Part shown: positions 1-10,026 of the stretch, piece by piece
How positions within the stretch are numbered: position 1 is the first letter of the stretch
Layout of the letters: every line of letters starts with the position of its first letter
Origin: Hyperoplus lanceolatus
Lineage: Eukaryota > Chordata > Actinopteri > Uranoscopiformes > Ammodytidae
DNA length: 64,000 bases
Assembly (NCBI GenBank): GCA_026929865.2
Contig: CM049417.1
Coordinates: 21,949,501-22,013,500, forward strand
Reading direction: 5' to 3'
Position numbers and translations under genes: made by a program
The notes under the pieces: model-generated
The model's input: only the letters and a program-made list of their open reading frames with translations
Told to the model about the DNA's origin: nothing
Databases searched by the model: none

Positions 1-637
1 AAGGAATAATGACACAGTGTACATCCATGTGTGGTGACATTGTTGGAGCCATTTAAAGATTTTTTGCGTTTAATATATTTTAAGTAAATACATTTTTTAG
101 TTTTTGGCAAATTATGATTTATGAATTAAGTGTAGGAAATATTAATCATGTTTATTCATATGTATATCAATGCATTTTGTTTATGTGGTGATTGGTAATG
201 TGTGTCACCTGGGGTGTCGTGCTCTACCTTATAGGGGAGGGACTTTGCTTTCATTCGGGTTGGAAGGCAGAGAGCCAACAGTTTTTTGACCACGCTCACG
301 CTCACGCTCGCACATTACTTCATATTATCTCACATCTAGAAGTATTTTTGTCTAGTAAGAACCCTGTTTTTTTTGGCCGCAAATCAGTGACATTGTTTTG
401 AGTTTTTTATGTTTTTTTTTTATTGGAAAGTCAACCGGAGTTTTGTTTAATAAATCACACTCAACATCAAATTAAACGATCTCCGTGCGTGCTTACAATA
501 AGGACGTGTGTCAGACTTTCTCTGCCTAAAGGAACCAGAAGAGCAAGCATAGGGTTTGTCGTTTCAGACAAGCTTTGTTTAATTTGTGCACTTTAATTTG
601 TAAAAGTGTTGCATTAATTAAACAAAACTAGTTTGTC
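1..637. other. Intronic sequence, possibly LTR-derived
   Basis: AT-rich, with no exon seen. The stretch contains a promoter-like TTATAGGGGAGGGAC at about 229-243, an AATAAA-type signal near 450 and a downstream block (478-530) resembling the R/U5 part of an LTR. No second copy, primer-binding site or target duplication is visible, so the LTR idea is weak. Confidence 0.25.
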
Positions 638-664
638 ATATATATATATATATATATATATATA
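638..664. repeat. (TA)n microsatellite
   Basis: Uninterrupted TA dinucleotide run of about 27 bp. Confidence 0.95.
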
Positions 665-1778
665 ATGCCCTACACTGAAGAGACCCCTGCCCCCTCCCGC
701 AGTTAAAAAGTAACTAGTAACTTGTACTTTAAAGCCACTACGAGTAAGTCGGCACATTGGCGAACCCTTTGAACAAAAGCGGTAGTATTTTAACGACGCC
801 AGCTGTCGTGAAGCTGTTTTCTAGCTCGTGCAGGGAGTGCAAGATTCAAATAATCAGGAAGCAATATGGTGCGTGTCCGTGTGTTGAAAGTGTGGAGGGC
901 ACCGGACTCTTTTCGGCTCTGTGAGTCTATGGGTGACACAGCATCAACTAATGGCAGTAAGTGCTAAACACACCTGATTGCAATGAGTTGATGCATTGTC
1001 ACCTCTCACGGAGCTGAACGAGTCCGTGTCCTCACACCAAGCGAATGAACGAGAGATGGCAGTTAGTTAGTATGGATCACGATGAGGTAATGTGTTTATG
1101 TTGTAAATAATGACTATTTCAGATGAATAATGGTCATCTGATGATGTTGTTTTAGTAGGCTACCGCTCATTCATTTAGGAGTAAACACTGCAGTCTAGGT
1201 TCGCTGCGTGAAATTGTGTATACGTTGCTTGGCAACGCCCTCCCGCCCGCCAATCACTCTCCCTTTTATTTTTTCTTAATTGCATTTTCTTTTTTTTCTT
1301 TGATGGTTCAGCCCCGTTATCAGTCATTATGAACAAACAACTGTCTCAAACAAGGCTCCCGCTCCCCTTCCCTCACCTGGAGCCATAGGCTCCTCAAATC
1401 GCGTTCCTGCGCCGCACTGAAATCTGCGACCAATACGGATATGTGACCATAGAGCATGCACGCGTGAACCGAAAATCGGACTGGGTGTACGACCAGATCA
1501 AATGCAGTAATAAAAACTATATAAAAAAGTCTTTCTTTGCACAGATGGTCTCGTTTGCTGTTAAAGGTAATTTATGATTATGAGAGGAAACATGAGGCTG
1601 TTTAAAAGATATTTAAATGTTACTCGTTGCTGCTTTAAGTACATTTTAAATCAGCTACTTTTTCACTTTTACTTAAGTAGATTTTTAGACCAGTACTTTT
1701 ACTGAAGTAAAATTTCATCCAAGTAATCATACTTTTACTTGAGTAGAATATTTTTGTACTCTTTCCACCTCTGCTCTT
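665..1778 (-). mobile_element. hAT-like non-autonomous relic
   Basis: On the minus strand the right end reads CAGAGGTGGAAAGAGTAC, a typical teleost hAT-type terminus, followed by the usual run of ACTT/AAGT-rich sequence (1616-1760). Similar AAGTA-rich sequence recurs at 700-740, suggesting the other end. The middle (1208-1568) is shared in inverted orientation with 20592-20945. No intact transposase is seen, only short residual frames. Boundaries are approximate. Confidence 0.5.
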
Positions 1779-2546
1779 TCTTCATACAGTGATCACTTAC
1801 ATATTGTGCGCGTTTCATAACATCTCCGGTTATTATTTTAGCTGTCAAACCAGGGTTTTTTTTGCGCTGCGGCTCACACTAGCGAGGTCTCACTATGAAT
1901 GACACCGTTACCGACCGTCACAGAGTTTCACCGGTTGAATCACTGCTTCACCCGCGCAAGGCTTTTATTTTTCTAATATGATTTAACATCAGTCTTGGAC
2001 AAACGACTTAACTTTATGCTTCATAAAGCATTGCACTGTACCATTTTTCACTTAGTTCATCGAAAAAATGCTCCCACACTGGACATTTTAATGCACGCAG
2101 TCTCTCTTGACTGCCATTTACTTGTTTACAAGCACGCAGCTCTTTTAAAAAATTATTTCCTTATTGTCATTTAGGTCGTCAGTTTTCTGTAATTTTTTTT
2201 CAGCCTTTCAACTGTTTCGGCCTAAACCGAAAATTATTTATTTTGCCATTTTGGGACGGACATTTTCGGTGGCCGATATTTCAGTGCATTCCTAAAATGA
2301 TTTCTATCGACCTAATCGGGTAGAAATGTAAAAACAAGCACAATGAAATTTGGTCATGCAGGAGGAACAAGCTGAAACAATAACAGGCAGGTTCTTGTTT
2401 GCATTTCACTGCACTTTTACTAATTTAGCAAAAGGTTTGCTCTAAAGCACAATGAAAGAGCAAAGAATAGCAGACTACTGTCTCAATGGAATTGTTTGCT
2501 CTCAGTCACCGTAATCATTGTTTTGAGTAGTGTGTGGATTACTCAC
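1779..2546. other. Intron with hAT MITE terminus
   Basis: Between 2160 and 2297 the sequence ends in a block whose complement begins TAGGAATGCACTGAAATATC, the usual terminus of teleost hAT MITEs (TAGG(A/G)ATGCAC...). The rest shows no gene or clear repeat boundary. Confidence 0.4.
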
Positions 2547-2638
2547 GGCTGCGCCCCGATCTGTCGGAGGTGGTAGAAGAGCTGGGGCAGGTGGGTCTGT
2601 AGCAGCCGCTCAAACTGCAAGCACAAGGCCACTATACC
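2547..2638 (-). CDS. tbc1d19: tbc1d19 coding exon m (most 3' exon in window)
   Basis: 92 nt with acceptor CTCCTGCAG and donor GTGAGT. It begins GIVALCLQFERLLQTH and ends LPQLFYHLRQIGAQ, leaving in phase 2. The family continues with PLRISFKWMVRAFSGYL, which is not found in 1-2546, so the remaining exons lie outside the window. Confidence 0.95.
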
Positions 2639-2751
2639 CTGCAGGAGCAGAGTGTGTACAGGTCAGAGGCAGGGTGGAAGCACATGCACACAGAGACAGA
2701 AACACACAGAGAAATGATTTGGTAGACGCATGCACGGATCAGGGAGCTCAC

Positions 2752-2861
2752 CGAGGGAGAGGAGGAGATTGAGTGTAATCTGAAGAAGTAGCGGATGTAC
2801 ATTTCCCTGAATACGCTGTACAGCTTGGACGGCTCGTTGTACAAGAAACACAAAGGTGCCA
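2752..2861 (-). CDS. tbc1d19: tbc1d19 coding exon l
   Basis: 110 nt with acceptor TGTCCCACAG and donor GTGAGC. It begins (V)[17 protein letters not shown] and ends [19 protein letters not shown]. The AC and AT microsatellites start 10 bp upstream of its acceptor and supply most of the upstream tract. Confidence 0.95.
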
Positions 2862-2871
2862 CTGTGGGACA

Positions 2872-2872
2872 A

Positions 2873-2911
<39 letters not shown>
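2872..2911. repeat. (AC)n microsatellite
   Basis: About 40 bp of AC dinucleotides directly upstream (gene sense) of the acceptor of exon 2752-2861. It forms the GT-rich stretch near the acceptor on the gene strand. Confidence 0.95.
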
Positions 2912-2914
2912 GTG

Positions 2915-2952
2915 ATATATATATATATATAGATAGATATAGATACATATAT

Positions 2953-3037
<85 letters not shown>

Positions 3038-3060
3038 TATATAGATATATAGATAGATAG
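2915..3060. repeat. (AT)n microsatellite with TAGA/TAGATA interruptions
   Basis: About 145 bp of AT/TA dinucleotides with interspersed AGAT units. Long open frames across it on the minus strand are repeat artefacts. Confidence 0.95.
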
Positions 3061-3180
3061 TAGCGCTACCAAATACTTAATGGACATTTGACTCCGTGTG
3101 CACACATTTGGGGCATAAATCCAAGCTTGGTAACAAAAAACAAAACTGTGACTTGACTTTGTTCGATTCTGTGCTCGCGT

Positions 3181-4600
3181 GTGAACGCCACTATGGAGAA
3201 TGTAAACAATGCTGACAATGTTGTGAACTTGCCTGACGAGGCTACAGCGGCTACCGCTGATGACGCGAATGACGATGGGGCGTTCAAAGACGGTGATGAA
3301 ACTGGTAAAAATGACACAGGCAGACCAAAACGGGTTATAAAAATGACTCAAAAGGCATTTTGTGAAAAAATTGAAAAACTACAAACTGAAAGAAAGTTTA
3401 AATTAAACAAAGCAAGTAATTTAAGAAAGGTTGTGGAGGAATTACTGCAAGAACAGGATTGTCAGTCCGAGGTAAAATGCACATTTTCCAAATTTTCCGC
3501 TCTGTGTAATGAGGCTAAATCTTTGCATGCATCTTTTGTGGGTTTGCTACATGGTGATGAGCTCGAAAAACACGAAACATGGTTCAAAGCAAAAATGATT
3601 GCAAACAATGAGTTCACTGACAGAGTTCAAATATGGTTGACACATAATGTCAAAGGTGGAAATAAATGTGATGACAAAAAGGGGTCATCACAGGTTGAAA
3701 CCAAAAATCAAACGAATGAAAATGAGGATGATGATGATGTTTTACCAGAGGACAGTGTGTCAAATGTTGCTAGTGAGCGTCATAGCAACCACAGCACTAG
3801 CAGCAGGAAAAGTACTAGCTCCACAGCATCTGCACGAGCTAAAGCAGAGGCGGAGAAAGCTGCACTAGTCGTACGCGCGGCAGCGCTAAAAGAGGCACAC
3901 CTGCTGGAGGAGCAAGAAGACAATCTGAGGAGAAAAAGGCAACAACTGAAGTTAGCAGCTGAAATAAGTGCTACCAATGCTAAAATAGCAGTTCTCCAGG
4001 CTGCAGAGAGAAGAAGTGTGGCTAAAAGCCAGGATGGTATGAATTCCTACCTGAAAAGCAACACTCAACCTAATGGCAAACGAATATGAATCTACTGCAG
4101 CACTAGGGCATGAAAAGGATCAAATACCAACATGGATGGACAATCTATCGCTGGGTGCACGTCCCAAAGGAAAGGGAAAGCAAATCCCTTCTAAACCAAA
4201 CCAAGAGGCCAAGGTCAACACATGCTATCAACCTGAGCCTATGGTGCTGGAAACAACGCATGCACACTATGCTCCCCTTGATCCAACACCACAGTATTTC
4301 ACACAACCTCAACAACTACACACCGAGGAATCATTTGGAAACATCTATGACATTATGCAACGACAGAATGAGATAACGGCAGCTCTCGTTCAACAACAAC
4401 AGTCACTGTCTTTACCACCTAGAGACATTCCGGTGTTTAATGGAAACCCACTTGATTACAAACCCTTCATTCAAGCCTTTGAGCAGGGTGTGGAAGCCAA
4501 AGCCAGCAAAGCTGAGTGCTTGTATTTTTTGGAGCAGTTCACCATAGGTCAGCCAAGGGAAACTCATACGCAGCTGTCAGCATCTGGTTCCTGAATCCGG
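3181..4600 (+). pseudogene. BEL/Pao gag N-terminal part (frameshifted)
   Basis: The first frame, 3181-4089 (302 aa), is acidic then Lys/Glu-rich with a likely coiled coil (residues about 200-290, AEAEKAALVVRAAALKEAH). A second frame, 4073-4594, holds QQQSLSLPPRDIPVFNG and DYKPFIQAFEQGVEAK, the DUF1759 gag-like domain of Pao elements. The two frames overlap by a one-base shift at 4073-4089. A further shift near 4555 breaks GQPRE from the continuing gag frame. Start chosen at 3181; a downstream in-frame ATG is at 3193. Confidence 0.75.
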
Positions 4601-5681
4601 TTACGCACTGGCAAAACAGCTGCTACATGAACACTTTGGAAACGAGTACAAGGTTGGTGCTGCATACACACAGAAAGCAATGGAATGGCCTGCAGTCAAA
4701 ACAGAGGACATTAAGGCGCTACAGGCATATTCTTTGTTTTTGCGTGGTTGTTGTAACGTGATGGGGGAGCTTCAATACATGCATGAAATGGATACACCAA
4801 CTACCATGAGGACACTGATGTCAAAATTGCCATTCAAACTAAGGGAAAGATGGAGGACCGCTGCACACAACGTGTCGGATAAGTACAAACGCAGGGCACG
4901 GTTCACTGATTTTGTCACCTTTACCGAGCGGGAAGTCAGGATACAGTCTGATCCTGTCTTTAGTGATATTCAGGACTCAGCTATTCAGAAACCTGACCCG
5001 AAGAGTGCGAACAAGTCGCTGCACAGGAACGATGGGAGAGGGAATAGCTTCGCTACCACAGTATATCGGGCGGGCTATATAGACGAACCAAGAGGTAATG
5101 CAAATGCTCCAAGGAAAACAACTATGAGTGAGGCAAGGGATCCCAGCACCTGTGTGTGCTGCTCTCATGAACACACATTGGATGAGTGTCCACAACTAAG
5201 CAGGTCGAACCATCGCAACAAGATCTCCTTCCTAAGAGAGAAAGGAATCTGCTTTGCCTGCCTGTGTCCTAGACACATGAGCAAGGATTGTGAAAGGCGC
5301 CTTACCTGCAACAGTTGTGGTCGTAACCACCCCACTGCGCTTCATATCAAGAGAGAGACAGAAAGCTCAGGTTTGGAACAGACACAGAGGCCACCATCCA
5401 ATGGGGAACAGGTGTCTCAAGGAACTTGTGGACAAACAGGGGCTGGAAAAGACGAGTGCGCCTTATCCATACTGCCTGTCCAAGTTAAATCCAGCAAAGG
5501 AGACAGAGTGGTGCATACCTATGCATTCTTGGATCCTGGCAGTTCTGCCACTTTCTGTTCGGAAAGTTTGAAAGTGAAAGTTTGTTCACAAACTGAATGT
5601 TGGAGGCAGACGTCAACACCTTCTATTACGCATCATGGGACAGGAGAAGGTTGTTCCAACATTCATGCTCACTGGTCTTGA
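4597..5681 (+). pseudogene. BEL/Pao gag C-terminus, zinc knuckles and aspartic protease
   Basis: Frame 3 continues the DUF1759 region (KAMEWPAVKTEDIKALQ, LFLRGCCN), then two Cys/His clusters (CVCCSHEHTLDECPQL and CFACLCPRHMSKDCERR, plus CNSCGRNHPTALH). A retropepsin-like motif follows, AFLDPGSSATFC near residue 282. The frame is lost after that motif at about 5590-5640, and the polyprotein resumes in frame 1. Confidence 0.8.
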
Positions 5682-7115
5682 AGTGTCCGGGCTTAATGAG
5701 GAGAGCTATTACCAACTACCTGATGTACTCACTCAAAGGAAAATGCCTGTTACAACCGATAACATCATCACACCAGAAGACCTGGCAAAGTGGACTTACC
5801 TCTCAGCCATTGAAGTCCCTCGAATATGCCCCAACGTCGACTTGTTGATTGGTAGCAACGCCCCCGAGTTATTAGAACCCTGGAGGATTGTCAACAGCCA
5901 TGGAGGAGGCCCTTATGCAATAAAAACCGTGCTTGGTTGGGCGGTTAACGGTCCTGTGCAAGACAGTGAAAGAACTGACCCAAGATCTGGACTCACCGTA
6001 GCGGCTGTAAATAGAATCTCTGCTTGCGAACTGACTGAACTGTTGAACAACCAATACATGCCTGACTTCAATGAAAGGAATTGTGAGGACCCGGAAATGT
6101 CAAGAGACGACAAGCGATTCATAGAGATCGCGAATAGCTCTGTCGACCTGATGGATGGGCATTACAGCCTAAAATTGCCTTTTAGAAAAGAGCATCCTAC
6201 GTTTCCTAATAATCTCTCCATGGCAAAGCAAAGGATAATTGGACTCAAAAAGAGATTTGAAAAAAGTGAACAGTTGCACCAGGAATACACCAAGGTCTTC
6301 ACTGACGCCATCAGTAAAGGCTACGCTGAGAAAATACCTCAGAACCAGTTAAACGGTGAAGAAGGAAAGGTCTGGTATATCCCCCACCACGGAGTCTACC
6401 ATCCAAGAAAAGACACCCTGCGTGTTGTAATTGACTGTGCGGCAACTTTCAGAGGAACCTCACTCAACAGCGAACTGTTCCAGGGCCCAAATCTCACCAG
6501 TAGTTTGATTGGCGTGCTCACAAGGTTTAGGCTGGAGCCTGTGGCTGTAATGGGAGACATACAGCAAATGTTCTATCAGGTTAAGGTAGCTGAAACAGAC
6601 AGAGACTTTCTTCGTTTCCTATGGTGGCCAGATGGCGATTTAAGCCAGGAGGTGGAAGAGTATCGCATGACCGTCCACTTGTTTGGGGCTGTTTCGTCCC
6701 CTAGCTGTGCCTGCTATGCACTAAGGAAGGCAGCTGAAGACAGTCAAGAACTCTTTCCAGCTGAGGTGATTCAAACAGTGAAGCAAAACTTTTACGTGGA
6801 CGACTGCTTGAAGAGCACAGCGTCAGAAGAGGAGTCCATTCAGATGGTTAAAGATCTTAGAGCTGTCTGCTGCAATGGAGGATTCTGTCTGACGAAGTGG
6901 GTTAGCAACAGTCGTGGGGTGCTTCGGACAGTCCCAGAGGATCAGAGGTCAAAGGACCTAAGTTAATTGGACCTGGATAGGGACGATCTGTCCTTGGAAA
7001 GAGCCCTAGGACTGCAGTGGTGCATTGAGAGCGATGCCTTTCAGTTCAAGATGCTGCAGAAGGAAAGACCTCTTACAAGACGTGGCATGTTGTCTCTGCT
7101 CAGCTTAGTGCATTT
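5635..7115 (+). pseudogene. BEL/Pao reverse transcriptase region
   Basis: 5635-6966 (443 aa) covers the end of the protease linker and the RT. Motifs include VWYIPHHGVYHPRKDTLRVV, MGDIQQMFYQVKV (palm motif A with catalytic Asp) and NFYVDDCLKS (YVDD box with both Asp). A TAA at 6964-6966 interrupts the frame. It resumes as LDRDDLSLERALGLQWC, KERPLTRRGMLSLLSLV (Pao A17 region) and stops matching near 7110. Non-functional because RNase H and integrase are gone. Confidence 0.85.
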
Positions 7116-7795
7116 GAACACATCAATCATATTACTGAGCCGGCCTGAACACATCACAGTTGACATGTTTGCTACTTTTTTTAAGCTAACTAGCTCTATA
7201 TCCTTCCGATTTTAACATGGATTTAAAATCTAGATCACTATTTTTAACTGACGGGACTTTCTACACCGTTCGGTTGTGTGATTACTGCCGCTGCTTTGAA
7301 TGACTGTTGATGCGCCGATGCCGACTCTCCGAGCACGTCTGCACACCGTCTGCAGCAGCAGCAGCTGACAGAGTTTTTTTGGACAAGACGGATACTGAGT
7401 TGAAGGAGTTTTTTTAAACCCAAAGAAAGCAAAGGTACAACACTTTTCTATAGGCCTGCAGTCCAGTGTTAGATATGACCAAAATACAAGCTGTGGCCGC
7501 TCACACTATAGCTTTCCCGCACGTGAAGCGAGCCTTCACGTGCGGAAGGCTCGCTGTGGGCGTGCATGAACCCGTCGGCTGCTGGATGTAAACAGTGCCG
7601 TGCCTGCAAGTGACTTATTAATCGCGCGACTCAACGAATCGATGACCAAATTCGTTGCAGACGCTTTTAGTAATCGATTTTATCGATTCGTTGTTGCAGT
7701 TGTTACACAGAACATCTACCGACCTACACGGTAGAAACTTGTTCGAAAGAATTTTGATACGACCTTCGATGACGAAACGGTAGCGCTTTGAATAT
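7116..7795. other. Intron, probable hAT-end sequence
   Basis: No gene. 7625-7700 holds alternating ATCGAT/CGATTCGTTG repeats like those near the ends of teleost hAT elements, followed by GTTGTTGCAG. A strong hairpin lies at 7517-7545. Confidence 0.35.
7517..7555. repeat. Overlapping inverted repeats (two alternative hairpins)
   Basis: Arms CCGCACGTGAAG (7517-7528) and CTTCACGTGCGG (7534-7545) are perfect with a 5-base loop. A second pair, AGCGAGCC (7527-7534) and GGCTCGCT (7548-7555), overlaps it, so the two hairpins exclude each other. Confidence 0.85.
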
Positions 7796-8860
7796 TTGTT
7801 GATTAGCTACGTTTTACGTAGAAATTCATAAATCCAAAATCATAAGTCGGATCAAGTCCAAATTTTAGACATATGTTGGGGCTACCCTTAATTGCGTTCA
7901 ATAAAAAATTTGGAGAATTTCGCCATAAGGGGGCGCCATAAATTAGGAAATTTTATATCTCCTAATTGGCCAAAGGAATTTTCTTAAAACTCACGGGAAA
8001 CCATCAAGGGGAATACCCGAGTCTATATAAAAAATATGGCCAAGAAATATTAATGTGTAAGGGACTTTTTAATAAAATTAGATTTTTTTCTTTCCATCAA
8101 AGAGTTTAGGCACAATTGCTAATCTCAGCTAGCATGTCCATTGACATTACATTGTGTAATTAGCTCCAGCCACCATTTTAATCTGCTTTAGCTCATAACT
8201 CGCCAACCAAACATCGCACATTAAAAACTTGACATCCACTTGTTCTGTGAATTGAACTGCATCGTTCCACCGTGGCAGTTTTGTGAAATTCATCCATAAG
8301 GGGGCGCCAAAAGCACAGTAAATGTATATCAGCTTGTAAACAGCAATACCTATACAACTCCCAAAGGAATTTTCTTAAAACTCCAGGGAAACCATCAAGG
8401 GGCATACCCGAGTCTATATAAAAAATATGGCTAAGAATTAGTAATGTGGGCGGGACTTATTCAGAATTGCTCATTATTCCCAACCGAACATCCCACATTC
8501 AAAAACTTTATATCCACAGATTCACTGGAGTCAGCTGCATCTTTTGGCATAGGCCACGCCCATTTGCTGATTTGTTGATTAGCTAACTTGTACTTCCTTG
8601 TACGTAAATATTCATAAATCCAAAACTATACATCGTATCAAGTCCAAATTGTAGACATATGTTGATGCTACCCTTAGTGAAGTTCAAAAAAAGAATCGGA
8701 AAAGTTTGCCACAAGGGGGCGCCAAAAACACAAAAAGTATATATCTCCTCATCCACTATAGCCTATTTCTATGCTATTTGTTTGCTTTTTGGTCTATAAC
8801 TCCCAAACCGAACATCCCACACTCAAAAACTTTACATCCCCGGATTCGGTGATGTGAGCA
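7796..8860. repeat. Array of diverged repeat modules with GGGGGCGCC core
   Basis: Four sequence blocks recur in shuffled order. A (GATTAGCTA...TTCATAAATCCAAAA...AGACATATGTTG) is at 7796-7920 and 8571-8705. B (AAGGGGGCGCCA) is at 7926, 8289 and 8713. C (AAGGAATTTTCTTAAAACTC...AACCATCAAGGGG) is at 7973-8066 and 8362-8455. D (AACATC.CACATTCAAAAACTT) is at 8208, 8487 and 8809. No long open frame. It looks like tandem copies of a roughly 400-bp unit, diverged and rearranged. Family not recognised. Confidence 0.7.
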
Positions 8861-9017
8861 GCCGGCGGCAAGGTCTGCGACGCCCGGGTCCCGAGTCGCG
8901 TTGGAAGGCTTGGCCCCCGAATAACTGCTTGAAGTTCTAGTTTTTTATGTTTGTCTATGGGTTTTTTTGCATTTTGAAGAATTGTTATGTCCTGCCATGA
9001 ACAATTAGGGGCCGGAA

Positions 9018-9371
9018 TGTAAGAGCCATTTACCCATTTCCTTGTTTGTATTGTATTGTATTGTACTATGCCCAATTCGACCGCCTGGTGGCGGGGCTGA
9101 ACCGGATGCAAGGCTATTAATTAGGTGCACTCACACCAGCCAGGTGCTTGCATGCCGAAAGGCAAATTGTTTTCAACCGTGCTCATGGAGCTCAGATTAA
9201 CATCGAACGATAGTTGTATGCACAAGCCACCTGAAGCCTATGAATAAAGAAGCATTTAAAACCTATGGAACGAGTGGACATTCAAAGTTTCAAGATGTTA
9301 ACTGTAGGCTATACGCACGCGTACAGACACCTAACGACATGCAGCCTAGTGGCTAATGGGGAGCCGCTACA
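9018..9371 (+). mobile_element. Possible solo LTR
   Basis: 354 bp beginning TGTAAGAGCC and ending GCCGCTACA (TG...CA), with a GAATAAAGAAGC polyadenylation-type signal at about 9241 followed by a U5-like tail. No matching target duplication is visible, and the Tc1 element abuts it at TA 9372-9373. Confidence 0.35.
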
Positions 9372-9618
9372 TACAGTATCTCACAAAAGTGAGTACACCC
9401 CTCACATTTCTTCAAATATTTAATTATATTTTTCCATGGGACAACACTGACTAAATGATACTTTGATACAATGTAAAGTAGTCAGTATACAGCTTGTATA
9501 ACAGTGTAAATTTACTGTTCCCTCAAAAAAACTCGACACACAGCCATTAATGTCTAAACTGCTGGCAACAAAAGTGAGTACACCCCTAAGTGAAAATGTC
9601 CAATTTGGGCCCAAATTG

Positions 9619-9873
9619 TCAATATTTTGTTTTTCCATCATTATTTTCCAGCACTGCCTTAACCCTCTTGGGCATGGAGTTCACCAGAGCTTCACAGGTT
9701 GCCATTGGAATCCTATTCCACCCATTCATGACAGCATCACGGAGCTGGTGGATATTAGAGTCCTTGCGCTCCTCCATCTCCCGTTTGAGGATGCCCCAAA
9801 GATGCTCAATAGGGTTTAGGTCTGGAGACATGCTTGGCCAGTCCATAACCTCTACCCTCAGCTTCTTTAGCAA
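9619..9873 (-). pseudogene. Tc1 transposase C-terminal fragment
   Basis: 85 codons: VMDWPSMSPDLNPIEHLWGI, then KREMEERKDSNIHQLRDAV and VNSMPKRVKAVLENN. The PDLNPIEHLW motif precedes the third catalytic acidic residue in Tc1 DDE transposases. Continuity with the rest of the transposase is broken by the LINE starting at 10027. Confidence 0.9.
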
Positions 9874-10026
9874 GCCAGTGGTCGTTCAGAGGTGTTTTTG
9901 GATCATGCGCTGCTTCAGTATGTCACAGTACATGTTAGAATTCAATGAACTGTAGATCCCCAGTGCTGGCAGCACTCATGCAGCCCCAGACCATGACACT
10001 CCAACCACCATGCTTGACTATAGGCA

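Larger units (their letters stand above)
3061..7115 (+). mobile_element. BEL/Pao LTR retrotransposon, truncated both ends
   Basis: Order gag - zinc knuckles - protease - reverse transcriptase - Pao A17-type region matches BEL/Pao elements. No 5' LTR is seen: the (AT)n tract abuts it at 3060. Homology stops near 7110, within the segment after RT, so RNase H, integrase and the 3' LTR are missing. At least three frameshifts break the polyprotein (near 4080, 4555 and 5600-5640). It is inserted in the tbc1d19 intron, antisense to the gene. Confidence 0.85.

Noticed and set aside
1..620. 5' LTR of the BEL/Pao element
   Set aside because: Two tbc1d19 exons lie between this sequence and the gag start at 3181, so it cannot be that element's LTR.
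2632..3351. 239-codon minus-strand open frame
   Set aside because: Mostly Ile/Tyr/Cys-Val runs from the AT and AC microsatellites. Only the embedded 2752-2861 exon in the correct phase is real.
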